Assembly (NCBI GenBank): GCA_030549335.1
Contig: JAUKPH010000018.1
Span: 7,130,001-7,194,000, forward strand
Direction of reading: 5' to 3'
DNA length: 64,000 nt
Source of the DNA: Pontederia crassipes
Lineage: Eukaryota > Streptophyta > Magnoliopsida > Commelinales > Pontederiaceae
A program made the position numbers and the translations under genes. The first letter of the stretch is position 1; every line of letters starts with the position of its first letter. Under the pieces are notes generated by a model, which saw only the letters and a program-made list of their open reading frames with translations, was not told where the DNA came from and searched no databases. Shown one piece after another: positions 36,813 through 50,110 of the stretch.

Positions 36813-37550
36813 GATCTTTAGAACTTTAAATCTATTTCAAACCGAAGTTGAACCGTTACAAACAAAGATAATGCTCTTGGGGATTAGAGTCTTAGAGTAA
36901 GGTGCAAAGTTATAAGTTATAGATACTTATTACAACCTTTGGGTGCCCTAAGAGGTGATAGATCTTTAGAACTTTAACTCCATTTCAAACCAAAGTTGAA
37001 CCGTTACAATAAAAGATAACGCTCTTGGGGATTGGAGTCTTTGAGTAAGGTGCAAAGCTATAAGTTATAGATACTTATTACAACCTTTGGGTGCCCTATG
37101 AGGTGATAGATCTTTAGTACTTTAACTTATTTCAAACCGAAGTTGAACCGTTATAATCAAAGATAACGCTCTTGGGATTAGAGTCTTAGAGTTGGGTTCA
37201 AAGCTATAAGTAATAGATACTTATTACAACCTTTGGGTGTCCTAAGAGGTGATAGATCTTTAGAACTTTGACTCTATTTCAAACCGAAGTTGAACCGTTA
37301 CAATCAAAGAAAACGCTCTTGGGGATTTGAGTCTTTGTGTAAGGTGCAAAGCTATAAGTTATAGATACTTATTACAAACTTTGGGTGCCCTAAGAAGTGA
37401 TAGATCTTTAGAACTTTAACTCTATTTCAAACCGAAGTTGAACTGTTACAATCAATGATAACGCTCTCGGGGATTAGAGTCTTAGAGTTGGGTTCAAAGC
37501 TATAAGTTATAGATACTTATTACAACCTTTGGGTGTCCTAAGAGGAGATA
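36813..37550 (+). repeat. Core HOR unit 9, 5-mer (738 bp)
   Basis: Order A B C D E/J. The hybrid at 37403 has the E marks aactgtt and caatgata, then the J marks ctctcgggg, tgggttc and aggag. B carries accaaag and acaataaaag. Confidence 0.92.
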
Positions 37551-39472
37551 GATCTTTAGAACTTTAAATCTATTTCAAACCGAAGTTGAACCGTTACAAA
37601 CAAAGATAATGCTCTTGGGGATTAGAGTCTTAGAGTAAGGTGCAAAGTTATAAGTTATAGATACTTATTACAACCTTTGGGTGCCCTAAGAGGTGATAGA
37701 TCTTTAGAACTTTAACTCCATTTCAAACCAAAGTTGAACCGTTACAATAAAAGATAACGCTCTTGGGGATTGGAGTCTTTGAGTAAGGTGCAAAGCTATA
37801 AGTTATAGATACTTATTACAACCTTTGGGTGCCCTATGAGGTGATAGATCTTTAGTACTTTAACTTATTTCAAACCGAAGTTGAACCGTTATAATCAAAG
37901 ATAACGCTCTTGGGATTAGAGTCTTAGAGTTGGGTTCAAAGCTATAAGTAATAGATACTTATTACAACCTTTGGGTGTCCTAAGAGGTGATAGATCTTTA
38001 GAACTTTGACTCTATTTCAAACCGAAGTTGAACCGTTACAATCAAAGAAAACGCTCTTGGGGATTTGAGTCTTTGTGTAAGGTGCAAAGCTATAAGTTAT
38101 AGATACTTATTACAAACTTTGGGTGCCCTAAGAAGTGATAGATCTTTAGAACTTTAACTCTATTTCAAACCGAAGTTGAACTGTTACAATCAATGATAAC
38201 TCTCTTGGGGATTAGAGTCTTAGAGTAAGGTGCAAAGCTATAAGTTATAGATACTTATTACAACCTTTGGGTGCCCTAAGAGGTGATAGATCTTTAGAAC
38301 TTTAACTCTATTTCAAACCGAAGTTGAACCGTTACAATCAAAGATAACGCTCTTGGGGATTGGAGTCTTTGAGTAAGGTGCAAAGCTATAAGTTATAGAT
38401 ACTTATTACAACCTTTGGGTGCCCTAAGAGGTGATAGATCTTTAGAACTTTAACTCTATTTCAAGCCGAAGTTGAACCGTTACAATCAAAGATAACGCTC
38501 TCGGGGATTAGAGTCTTAGAGTAAGGTGCAAAGCTATAAGTTATAGATACTTATTACAACCTTTGGGTGTCCTAAGAGGTGATAGTTCTTTAGAACTTTA
38601 ACTCTATTTCAATCCGAAGTTGAACCGTTATAATCAAAGATAACGCTCTTGGGGATTAGAGTCTTAGAGTTGGGTTCAAAGCTATAAGTTATAGATACTT
38701 ATTACATCCTTTGGGTGTCCTAAGAGGTGATAGATCTTTAGAACTTTGACTCTATTTCAAACCGAAGTTGAACCGTTACAATCAAAGATAACGCTCTTGG
38801 GGATTGGAGTCTTTGAGTAAGGTGCAAAGCTATAAGTTATAGATACTTATTACAACCTTTGGGTGCCCTAAGAGGTGATAGATCTTTAGAACTTTAACTC
38901 TATTTCAAGCCGAAGTTGAACCGTTACAATCAAAGATAACGCTCTCGGGGATTAGAGTCTTAGAGTAAGGTGCAAAGCTATAAGTTATAGATACTTATTA
39001 CAACCTTTGGGTGTCCTAAGAGGTGATAGTTCTTTAGAACTTTAACTCTATTTCAAACCGAAGTTGAACCGTTATAATCAAAGATAACGCTCTTGGGGAT
39101 TAGAGTCTTAGAGTTGTGTTCAAAGCTATAAGTTATAGATACTTATTACATCCTTTGGGTGTCCTAAGAGGTGATAGATCTTTAGAACTTTGACTCTATT
39201 TCAAACCGAAGTTGAACCGTTACAATCAAAGATAACGCTCTTGGGGATTTGAGTCTTAGAGTAAGGTGCAAAGCTATAAGTTATAGATACTTATTACAAC
39301 CTTTGGGTGCCCTAAGAGTTGATAGATCTTTAGAACTTTAATTCTATTTCAAACCGAAGTTGAACCGTTACAATCAAAGATAACGCTCTCGGGGATTAGA
39401 GTCTTAGAGTTGGGTTCAAAGCTATAAGTTATAGATACTTATTACAACCTTTGGGTGTCCTAAGAGGAGATA
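37551..39472 (+). repeat. Core HOR unit 10, 13-mer (1922 bp)
   Basis: Order A B C D E F G H I/F G H I J. The I/F hybrid at 38733 joins actttgactc to ggattggagtctttgag. It is the junction of a 2660-bp tandem duplication whose first copy starts at about 36073. Confidence 0.92.
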
Positions 39473-40210
39473 GATCTTTAGAACTTTAAATCTATTTCAA
39501 ACCGAAGTTGAACCGTTACAAACAAAGATAATGCTCTTGGGGATTAGAGTCTTAGAGTAAGGTGCAAAGTTATAAGTTATAGATACTTATTACAACCTTT
39601 GGGTGCCCTAAGAGGTGATAGATCTTTAGAACTTTAACTCCATTTCAAACCAAAGTTGAACCGTTACAATAAAAGATAACGCTCTTGGGGATTGGAGTCT
39701 TTGAGTAAGGTGCAAAGCTATAAGTTATAGATACTTATTACAACCTTTGGGTGCCCTATGAGGTGATAGATCTTTAGTACTTTAACTTATTTCAAACCGA
39801 AGTTGAACCGTTATAATCAAAGATAACGCTCTTGGGATTAGAGTCTTAGAGTTGGGTTCAAAGCTATAAGTAATAGATACTTATTACAACCTTTGGGTGT
39901 CCTAAGAGGTGATAGATCTTTAGAACTTTGACTCTATTTCAAACCGAAGTTGAACCGTTACAATCAAAGAAAACGCTCTTGGGGATTTGAGTCTTTGTGT
40001 AAGGTGCAAAGCTATAAGTTATAGATACTTATTACAAACTTTGGGTGCCCTAAGAAGTGATAGATCTTTAGAACTTTAACTCTATTTCAAACCGAAGTTG
40101 AACTGTTACAATCAATGATAACGCTCTCGGGGATTAGAGTCTTAGAGTTGGGTTCAAAGCTATAAGTTATAGATACTTATTACAACCTTTGGGTGTCCTA
40201 AGAGGAGATA
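39473..40210 (+). repeat. Core HOR unit 11, 5-mer (738 bp)
   Basis: A B C D E/J. It appears identical by eye to unit 9, 2660 bp downstream. The hybrid is at 40063. Confidence 0.92.
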
Positions 40211-41540
40211 GATCTTTAGAACTTTAAATCTATTTCAAACCGAAGTTGAACCGTTACAAACAAAGATAATGCTCTTGGGGATTAGAGTCTTAGAGTAAGG
40301 TGCAAAGTTATAAGTTATAGATACTTATTACAACCTTTGGGTGCCCTAAGAGGTGATAGATCTTTAGAACTTTAACTCCATTTCAAACCAAAGTTGAACC
40401 GTTACAATAAAAGATAACGCTCTTGGGGATTGGAGTCTTTGAGTAAGGTGCAAAGCTATAAGTTATAGATACTTATTACAACCTTTGGGTGCCCTATGAG
40501 GTGATAGATCTTTAGTACTTTAACTTATTTCAAACCGAAGTTGAACCGTTATAATCAAAGATAACGCTCTTGGGATTAGAGTCTTAGAGTTGGGTTCAAA
40601 GCTATAAGTAATAGATACTTATTACAACCTTTGGGTGTCCTAAGAGGTGATAGATCTTTAGAACTTTGACTCTATTTCAAACCGAAGTTGAACCGTTACA
40701 ATCAAAGAAAACGCTCTTGGGGATTTGAGTCTTTGTGTAAGGTGCAAAGCTATAAGTTATAGATACTTATTACAAACTTTGGGTGCCCTAAGAAGTGATA
40801 GATCTTTAGAACTTTAACTCTATTTCAAACCGAAGTTGAACTGTTACAATCAATGATAACTCTCTTGGGGATTAGAGTCTTAGAGTAAGGTGCAAAGCTA
40901 TAAGTTATAGATACTTATTACAACCTTTGGGTGCCCTAAGAGGTGATAGATCTTTAGAACTTTAACTCTATTTCAAACCGAAGTTGAACCGTTACAATCA
41001 AAGATAACGCTCTTGGGGATTGGAGTCTTTGAGTAAGGTGCAAAGCTATAAGTTATAGATACTTATTACAACCTTTGGGTGCCCTAAGAGGTGATAGATC
41101 TTTAGAACTTTAACTCTATTTCAAGCCGAAGTTGAACCGTTACAATCAAAGATAACGCTCTCGGGGATTAGAGTCTTAGAGTAAGGTGCAAAGCTATAAG
41201 TTATAGATACTTATTACAACCTTTGGGTGTCCTAAGAGGTGATAGTTCTTTAGAACTTTAACTCTATTTCAATCCGAAGTTGAACCGTTATAATCAAAGA
41301 TAACGCTCTTGGGGATTAGAGTCTTAGAGTTGGGTTCAAAGCTATAAGTTATAGATACTTATTACATCCTTTGGGTGTCCTAAGAGGTGATAGATCTTTA
41401 GAACTTTGACTCTATTTCAAACCGAAGTTGAACCGTTACAATCAAAGATAACGCTCTTGGGGATTTGAGTCTTAGAGTTGGGTTCAAAGCTATAAGTTAT
41501 AGATACTTATTACAACCTTTGGGTGTCCTAAGAGGAGATA
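40211..41540 (+). repeat. Core HOR unit 12, 9-mer (1330 bp)
   Basis: Order A B C D E F G H I/J. The last unit at 41393 has the I-type gatttgag followed by the J-type tgggttc and aggag tail. B has accaaag and D ends aagaagtgat. It appears identical by eye to unit 14. Confidence 0.93.
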
Positions 41541-42870
41541 GATCTTTAGAACTTTAAATCTATTTCAAACCGAAGTTGAACCGTTACAAACAAAGATAAT
41601 GCTCTTGGGGATTAGAGTCTTAGAGTAAGGTGCAAAGTTATAAGTTATAGATACTTATTACAACCTTTGGGTGCCCTAAGAGGTGATAGATCTTTAGAAC
41701 TTTAACTCCATTTCAAACCGAAGTTGAACCGTTACAATAAAAGATAACGCTCTTGGGGATTGGAGTCTTTGAGTAAGGTGCAAAGCTATAAGTTATAGAT
41801 ACTTATTACAACCTTTGGGTGCCCTATGAGGTGATAGATCTTTAGTACTTTAACTTATTTCAAACCGAAGTTGAACCGTTATAATCAAAGATAACGCTCT
41901 TGGGATTAGAGTCTTAGAGTTGGGTTCAAAGCTATAAGTAATAGATACTTATTACAACCTTTGGGTGTTCTAAGAGGTGATAGATCTTTAGAACTTTGAC
42001 TCTATTTCAAACCGAAGTTGAACCGTTACAATCAAAGAAAACGCTCTTGGGGATTTGAGTCTTTGTGTAATGTGCAAAGCTATAAGTTATAGATACTTAT
42101 TACAACCTTTGGGTGCCCTAAGAGGTGATAGATCTATAGAACTTTAACTCTATTTCAAACCGAAGTTGAACTGTTACAATCAATGATAACTCTCTTGGGG
42201 ATTAGAGTCTTAGAGTAAGGTGCAAAGCTATAAGTTATAGATACTTATTACAACCTTTGGGTGCCCTAAGAGGTGATAGATCTTTAGAACTTTAACTCTA
42301 TTTCAAACCGAAGTTGAACCGTTACAATCAAAGATAACGCTCTTGGGGATTGGAGTCTTTGAGTAAGGTGCAAAGCTATAAGTTATAGATACTTATTACA
42401 ACCTTTGGGTGCCCTAAGAGGTGATAGATCTTTAGAACTTTAACTCTATTTCAAGCCGAAGTTGAACCGTTACAATCAAAGATAACGCTCTTGGGGATTA
42501 GAGTCTTTGAGTAAGGTGCAAAGCTATAAGTTATAGATACTTATTACAACCTTTGGGTGTCCTAAGAGGTGATAGTTCTTTAGAACTTTAACTCTATTTC
42601 AATCCGAAGTTGAACCGTTATAATCAAAGATAACGCTCTTGGGGATTAGAGTCTTAGAGTTGGGTTCAAAGCTATAAGTTATAGATACTTATTACATCCT
42701 TTGGGTGTCCTAAGAGGTGATAGATCTTTAGAACTTTGACTCTATTTCAAACCGAAGTTGAACCGTTACAATCAAAGATAACGCTCTTGGGGATTTGAGT
42801 CTTAGAGTAAGGTGCAAAGCTATAAGTTATAGATACTTATTACAACCTTTGGGTTTCCTAAGATGAGATA
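41541..42870 (+). repeat. Core HOR unit 13, 9-mer (1330 bp)
   Basis: Sub-variant of the 9-mer: C ends gtgttcta, D has gtaatgtgc, E starts gatctatag, and I keeps gtaaggtgc and ends gggtttcc. It differs from unit 15 at two places seen by eye (G: cttgg against ctcgg; tail: gatgag against gaggag). Confidence 0.93.
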
Positions 42871-44200
42871 GATCTTTAGAACTTTAAATCTATTTCAAAC
42901 CGAAGTTGAACCGTTACAAACAAAGATAATGCTCTTGGGGATTAGAGTCTTAGAGTAAGGTGCAAAGTTATAAGTTATAGATACTTATTACAACCTTTGG
43001 GTGCCCTAAGAGGTGATAGATCTTTAGAACTTTAACTCCATTTCAAACCAAAGTTGAACCGTTACAATAAAAGATAACGCTCTTGGGGATTGGAGTCTTT
43101 GAGTAAGGTGCAAAGCTATAAGTTATAGATACTTATTACAACCTTTGGGTGCCCTATGAGGTGATAGATCTTTAGTACTTTAACTTATTTCAAACCGAAG
43201 TTGAACCGTTATAATCAAAGATAACGCTCTTGGGATTAGAGTCTTAGAGTTGGGTTCAAAGCTATAAGTAATAGATACTTATTACAACCTTTGGGTGTCC
43301 TAAGAGGTGATAGATCTTTAGAACTTTGACTCTATTTCAAACCGAAGTTGAACCGTTACAATCAAAGAAAACGCTCTTGGGGATTTGAGTCTTTGTGTAA
43401 GGTGCAAAGCTATAAGTTATAGATACTTATTACAAACTTTGGGTGCCCTAAGAAGTGATAGATCTTTAGAACTTTAACTCTATTTCAAACCGAAGTTGAA
43501 CTGTTACAATCAATGATAACTCTCTTGGGGATTAGAGTCTTAGAGTAAGGTGCAAAGCTATAAGTTATAGATACTTATTACAACCTTTGGGTGCCCTAAG
43601 AGGTGATAGATCTTTAGAACTTTAACTCTATTTCAAACCGAAGTTGAACCGTTACAATCAAAGATAACGCTCTTGGGGATTGGAGTCTTTGAGTAAGGTG
43701 CAAAGCTATAAGTTATAGATACTTATTACAACCTTTGGGTGCCCTAAGAGGTGATAGATCTTTAGAACTTTAACTCTATTTCAAGCCGAAGTTGAACCGT
43801 TACAATCAAAGATAACGCTCTCGGGGATTAGAGTCTTAGAGTAAGGTGCAAAGCTATAAGTTATAGATACTTATTACAACCTTTGGGTGTCCTAAGAGGT
43901 GATAGTTCTTTAGAACTTTAACTCTATTTCAATCCGAAGTTGAACCGTTATAATCAAAGATAACGCTCTTGGGGATTAGAGTCTTAGAGTTGGGTTCAAA
44001 GCTATAAGTTATAGATACTTATTACATCCTTTGGGTGTCCTAAGAGGTGATAGATCTTTAGAACTTTGACTCTATTTCAAACCGAAGTTGAACCGTTACA
44101 ATCAAAGATAACGCTCTTGGGGATTTGAGTCTTAGAGTTGGGTTCAAAGCTATAAGTTATAGATACTTATTACAACCTTTGGGTGTCCTAAGAGGAGATA
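42871..44200 (+). repeat. Core HOR unit 14, 9-mer (1330 bp)
   Basis: Same sub-variant as unit 12, exactly 2660 bp downstream, so units 12-13 and 14-15 form an 18-monomer double repeat. Confidence 0.93.
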
Positions 44201-45530
44201 GATCTTTAGAACTTTAAATCTATTTCAAACCGAAGTTGAACCGTTACAAACAAAGATAATGCTCTTGGGGATTAGAGTCTTAGAGTAAGGTGCAAAGTTA
44301 TAAGTTATAGATACTTATTACAACCTTTGGGTGCCCTAAGAGGTGATAGATCTTTAGAACTTTAACTCCATTTCAAACCGAAGTTGAACCGTTACAATAA
44401 AAGATAACGCTCTTGGGGATTGGAGTCTTTGAGTAAGGTGCAAAGCTATAAGTTATAGATACTTATTACAACCTTTGGGTGCCCTATGAGGTGATAGATC
44501 TTTAGTACTTTAACTTATTTCAAACCGAAGTTGAACCGTTATAATCAAAGATAACGCTCTTGGGATTAGAGTCTTAGAGTTGGGTTCAAAGCTATAAGTA
44601 ATAGATACTTATTACAACCTTTGGGTGTTCTAAGAGGTGATAGATCTTTAGAACTTTGACTCTATTTCAAACCGAAGTTGAACCGTTACAATCAAAGAAA
44701 ACGCTCTTGGGGATTTGAGTCTTTGTGTAATGTGCAAAGCTATAAGTTATAGATACTTATTACAACCTTTGGGTGCCCTAAGAGGTGATAGATCTATAGA
44801 ACTTTAACTCTATTTCAAACCGAAGTTGAACTGTTACAATCAATGATAACTCTCTTGGGGATTAGAGTCTTAGAGTAAGGTGCAAAGCTATAAGTTATAG
44901 ATACTTATTACAACCTTTGGGTGCCCTAAGAGGTGATAGATCTTTAGAACTTTAACTCTATTTCAAACCGAAGTTGAACCGTTACAATCAAAGATAACGC
45001 TCTTGGGGATTGGAGTCTTTGAGTAAGGTGCAAAGCTATAAGTTATAGATACTTATTACAACCTTTGGGTGCCCTAAGAGGTGATAGATCTTTAGAACTT
45101 TAACTCTATTTCAAGCCGAAGTTGAACCGTTACAATCAAAGATAACGCTCTCGGGGATTAGAGTCTTTGAGTAAGGTGCAAAGCTATAAGTTATAGATAC
45201 TTATTACAACCTTTGGGTGTCCTAAGAGGTGATAGTTCTTTAGAACTTTAACTCTATTTCAATCCGAAGTTGAACCGTTATAATCAAAGATAACGCTCTT
45301 GGGGATTAGAGTCTTAGAGTTGGGTTCAAAGCTATAAGTTATAGATACTTATTACATCCTTTGGGTGTCCTAAGAGGTGATAGATCTTTAGAACTTTGAC
45401 TCTATTTCAAACCGAAGTTGAACCGTTACAATCAAAGATAACGCTCTTGGGGATTTGAGTCTTAGAGTAAGGTGCAAAGCTATAAGTTATAGATACTTAT
45501 TACAACCTTTGGGTTTCCTAAGAGGAGATA
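44201..45530 (+). repeat. Core HOR unit 15, 9-mer (1330 bp)
   Basis: Same sub-variant as unit 13 (gtgttcta, gtaatgtgc, gatctatag, gggtttcc). Confidence 0.93.
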
Positions 45531-46860
45531 GATCTTTAGAACTTTAAATCTATTTCAAACCGAAGTTGAACCGTTACAAACAAAGATAATGCTCTTGGGG
45601 ATTAGAGTCTTAGAGTAAGGTGCAAAGTTATAAGTTATAGATACTTATTACAACCTTTGGGTGCCCTAAGAGGTGATAGATCTTTAGAACTTTAACTCTA
45701 TTTCAAACCGAAGTTGAACCGTTACAATCAAAGATAACGCTCTTGGGGATTGGAGTCTTTGAGTAAGGTGCAAAGCTATAAGTTATAGATACTTATTACA
45801 ACCTTTGGGTGCCCTATGAGGTGATAGACCTTTAGTACTTTAACTTATTTCAAACCGAAGTTGAACCGTTATAATCAAAGATAACGCTCTTGGGATTAGA
45901 GTCTTAGAGTTGGGTTCAAAGCTATAAGTAATAGATACTTATTACAACCTTTGGGTGTTCTAAGAGGTGATAGATCTTTAGAACTTTGACTCTATTTCAA
46001 ACCGAAGTTGAACCGTTACAATCAAAGAAAACGCTCTTGGGGATTTGAGTCTTTGTGTAATGTGCAAAGCTATAAGTTATAGATACTTATTACAACCTTT
46101 GGGTGCCCTAAGAGGTGATAGATCTATAGAACTTTAACTCTATTTCAAACCGAAGTTGAACTGTTACAATCAATGATAACTCTCTTGGGGATTAGAGTCT
46201 TAGAGTAAGGTGCAAAGCTATAAGTTATAGATACTTATTACAACCTTTGGGTGCCCTAAGAGGTGATAGATCTTTAGAACTTTAACTCTATTTCAAACCG
46301 AAGTTGAACCGTTACAATCAAAGATAACGCTCTTGGGGATTGGAGTCTTTGAGTAAGGTGCAAAGCTATAAGTTATAGATACTTATTACAACCTTTGGGT
46401 GCCCTAAGAGGTGATAGATCTTTAGAACTTTAACTCTATTTCAAGCCGAAGTTGAACCGTTACAATCAAAGATAACGCTCTCGGGGATTAGAGTCTTTGA
46501 GTAAGGTGCAAAGCTATAAGTTATAGATACTTATTACAACCTTTGGGTGTCCTAAGAGGTGATAGTTCTTTAGAACTTTAACTCTATTTCAATCCGAAGT
46601 TGAACCGTTATAATCAAAGATAACGCTCTTGGGGATTAGAGTCTTAGAGTTGGGTTCAAAGCTATAAGTTATAGATACTTATTACATCCTTTGGGTGTCC
46701 TAAGAGGTGATAGATCTTTAGAACTTTGACTCTATTTCAAACCGAAGTTGAACCGTTACAATCAAAGATAACGCTCTTGGGGATTTGAGTCTTAGAGTAA
46801 GGTGCAAAGCTATAAGTTATAGATACTTATTACAACCTTTGGGTTTCCTAAGAGGAGATA
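45531..46860 (+). repeat. Core HOR unit 16, 9-mer (1330 bp)
   Basis: A further sub-variant: B has aactctatttc instead of aactccatttc, and C starts gaccttt. The rest follows unit 15. Confidence 0.93.
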
Positions 46861-47894
46861 GATCTTTAGAACTTTAAATCTATTTCAAACCGAAGTTGAA
46901 CCGTTACAAACAAAGATAATGCTCTTGGGGATTAGAGTCTTAGAGTAAGGTGCAAAGTTATAAGTTATAGATACTTATTACAACCTTTGGGTGCCCTAAG
47001 AGGTGATAGATCTTTAGAACTTTAACTCTATTTCAAACCGAAGTTGAACCGTTACAATCAAAGATAACGCTCTTGGGGATTGGAGTCTTTGAGTAAGGTG
47101 CAAAGCTATAAGTTATAGATACTTATTACAACCTTTGGGTGCCCTATGAGGTGATAGACCTTTAGTACTTTAACTTATTTCAAACCGAAGTTGAACCGTT
47201 ATAATCAAAGATAACGCTCTTGGGATTAGAGTCTTAGAGTTGGGTTCAAAGCTATAAGTAATAGATACTTATTACAACCTTTGGGTGTTCTAAGAGGTGA
47301 TAGATCTTTAGAACTTTGACTCTATTTCAAACCGAAGTTGAACCGTTACAATCAAAGAAAACGCTCTTGGGGATTTGAGTCTTTGTGTAATGTGCAAAGC
47401 TATAAGTTATAGATACTTATTACAACCTTTGGGTGCCCTAAGAGGTGATAGATCTATAGAACTTTAACTCTATTTCAAACCGAAGTTGAACTGTTACAAT
47501 CAATGATAACTCTCTTGGGGATTAGAGTCTTAGAGTAAGGTGCAAAGCTATAAGTTATAGATACTTATTACAACCTTTGGGTGCCCTAAGAGGTGATAGA
47601 TCTTTAGAACTTTAACTCTATTTCAAACCGAAGTTGAACCGTTACAATCAAAGATAACGCTCTTGGGGATTAGAGTCTTAGAGTTGGGTTCAAAGCTATA
47701 AGTTATAGATACTTATTACAACCTTTGGGTGCCCTAAGAGGTGATAGATCTTTAGAACTTTAACTCTATTTCAAACCGAAGTTGAACCGTTACAATCAAA
47801 GATAACGCTCTTGGGGATTGGAGTCTTTGAGTAAGGTGCAAAGCTATAAGTTATAGATACTTATTACAACCTTTTGGTGTCCTAAGAGGAGATA
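46861..47894 (+). repeat. Core HOR unit 17, 7-mer (1034 bp)
   Basis: Order A B C D E F' F. It shares gaccttt and gatctatag with unit 16. F' returns here, and the last F has an accttttggtgtcc tail that leads directly into A, so the F 5' part is fused to a J-type tail. Confidence 0.91.
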
Positions 47895-50110
47895 GATCTT
47901 TAGAACTTTAAATCTATTTCAAACCGAAGTTGAACCGTTACAAACAAAGATAATGCTCTTGGGGATTAGAGTCTTAGAGTAAGGTGCAAAGTTATAAGTT
48001 ATAGATACTTATTACAACCTTTGGGTGCCCTAAGAGGTGATAGATCTTTAGAACTTTAACTCCATTTCAAACCGAAGTTGAACCGTTACAATCAAAGATA
48101 ACGCTCTTGGGGATTGGAGTCTTTGAGTAAGGTGCAAAGCTATAAGTTATAGATACTTATTACAACCTTTGGGTGCCCTATGAGGTGATAGATCTTTAGT
48201 ACTTTAACTTATTTCAAACCGAAGTTGAACCGTTATAATCAAAGATAACGCTCTTGGGATTAGAGTCTTAGAGTTGGGTTCAAAGCTATAAGTAATAGAT
48301 ACTTATTACAACCTTTGGGTGTCCTAAGAGGTGATAGATCTTTAGAACTTTGACTCTATTTCAAACCGAAGTTGAACCGTTACAATCAAAGAAAACGCTC
48401 TTGGGGATTTGAGTCTTTGTGTAAGGTGCAAAGCTATAAGTTATAGATACTTATTACAAACTTTGGGTGCCCTAAGAGGTGATATATCTTTAGAACTTTA
48501 ACTCTATTTCAAACCGAAGTTGAACCGTTACAATCAAAGATAACGCTCTTGGGGATTGGAGTCTTTGAGTAAGGTGCAAAGCTATAAGTTATAGATACTT
48601 ATTACAACCTTTGGGTGCCCTAAGAGGTGATAGATCTTTAGAACTTTAACTCTATTTCAAGCCGAAGTTGAACCGTTACAATCAAAGATAACGCTCTCGG
48701 GGATTAGAGTCTTAGAGTAAGGTGCAAAGCTATAAGTTATAGATACTTATTACAACCTTTGGGTGCCCTATGAGGTGATAGATCTTTAGTACTTTAACTT
48801 ATTTCAAACCGAAGTTGAACCGTTATAATCAAAGATAACGCTCTTGGGATTAGAGTCTTAGAGTTGGGTTCAAAGCTATAAGTAATAGATACTTATTACA
48901 ACCTTTGGGTGTCCTAAGAGGTGATAGATCTTTAGAACTTTGACTCTATTTCAAACCGAAGTTGAACCGTTACAATCAAAGAAAACGCTCTTGGGGATTT
49001 GAGTCTTTGTGTAAGGTGCAAAACTATAAGTTATAGATACTTATTACAAACTTTGGGTGCCCTAAGAGGTGATAGATCTTTAGAACTTTAACTCTATTTC
49101 AAACCGAAGTTGAACTGTTACAATCAATGATAACTCTCTTGGGGATTAGAGTCTTAGAGTAAGGTGCAAAGCTATAAGTTATAGATACTTATTACAACCT
49201 TTGGGTGCCCTAAGAGGTGATAGATCTTTAGAACTTTAACTCTATTTCAAACCGAAGTTGAACCGTTACAATCAAAGATAACGCTCTTGGGGATTAGAGT
49301 CTTAGAGTTGGGTTCAAAGCTATAAGTTATAGATACTTATTACAACCTTTGGGTGCCCTAAGAGGTGATAGATCTTTAGAACTTTAACTCTATTTCAAAC
49401 CGAAGTTGAACCGTTACAATCAAAGATAACGCTCTTGGGGATTGGAGTCTTTGAGTAAGGTGCAAAGCTATAAGTTATAGATACTTATTACAACCTTTGG
49501 GTGCCCTAAGAGGTGATAGATCTTTAGAACTTTAACTCTATTTCAAGCCGAAGTTGAACCGTTACAATCAAAGATAACGCTCTCGGGGATTAGAGTCTTA
49601 GAGTAAGGTGCAAAGCTATAAGTTATAGATACTTATTTCAACCTTTGGGTGTCCTAAGAGGTGATAGTTCTTTAGAACTTTAACTCTATTTCAAACCGAA
49701 GTTGAACCGTTATAATCAAAGATAACGCTCTTGGGGATTAGAGTCTTAGAGTTGTGTTCAAAGCTATAAGTTATAGATACTTATTACATCCTTTGGGTGT
49801 CCTAAGAGGTGATAGATCTTTAGAACTTTGACTCTATTTCAAACCGAAGTTGAACCGTTACAATCAAAGATAACGCTCTTGGGGATTTGAGTCTTAGAGT
49901 AAGGTGCAAAGCTATAAGTTATAGATACTTATTACAACCTTTGGGTGCCCTAAGAGTTGATAGATCTTTAGAACTTTAACTCTATTTCAAACCGAAGTTG
50001 AACCGTTACAATCAAAGATAACGCTCTCGGGGATTAGAGTCTTAGAGTTGGGTTCAAAGCTATAAGTTATAGATACTTATTACAACCTTTGGGTGTCCTA
50101 AGAGGAGATA
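47895..50110 (+). repeat. Core HOR unit 18, 15-mer (2216 bp)
   Basis: Full 15-mer order, isolated among 9-mers. It shares tatatc (48485) and the H mark gttgtgttc with unit 8, 13298 bp upstream, but also has its own marks (aaaactataag in the second D). It is probably a long-range copy of the unit 8 lineage. Confidence 0.91.
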
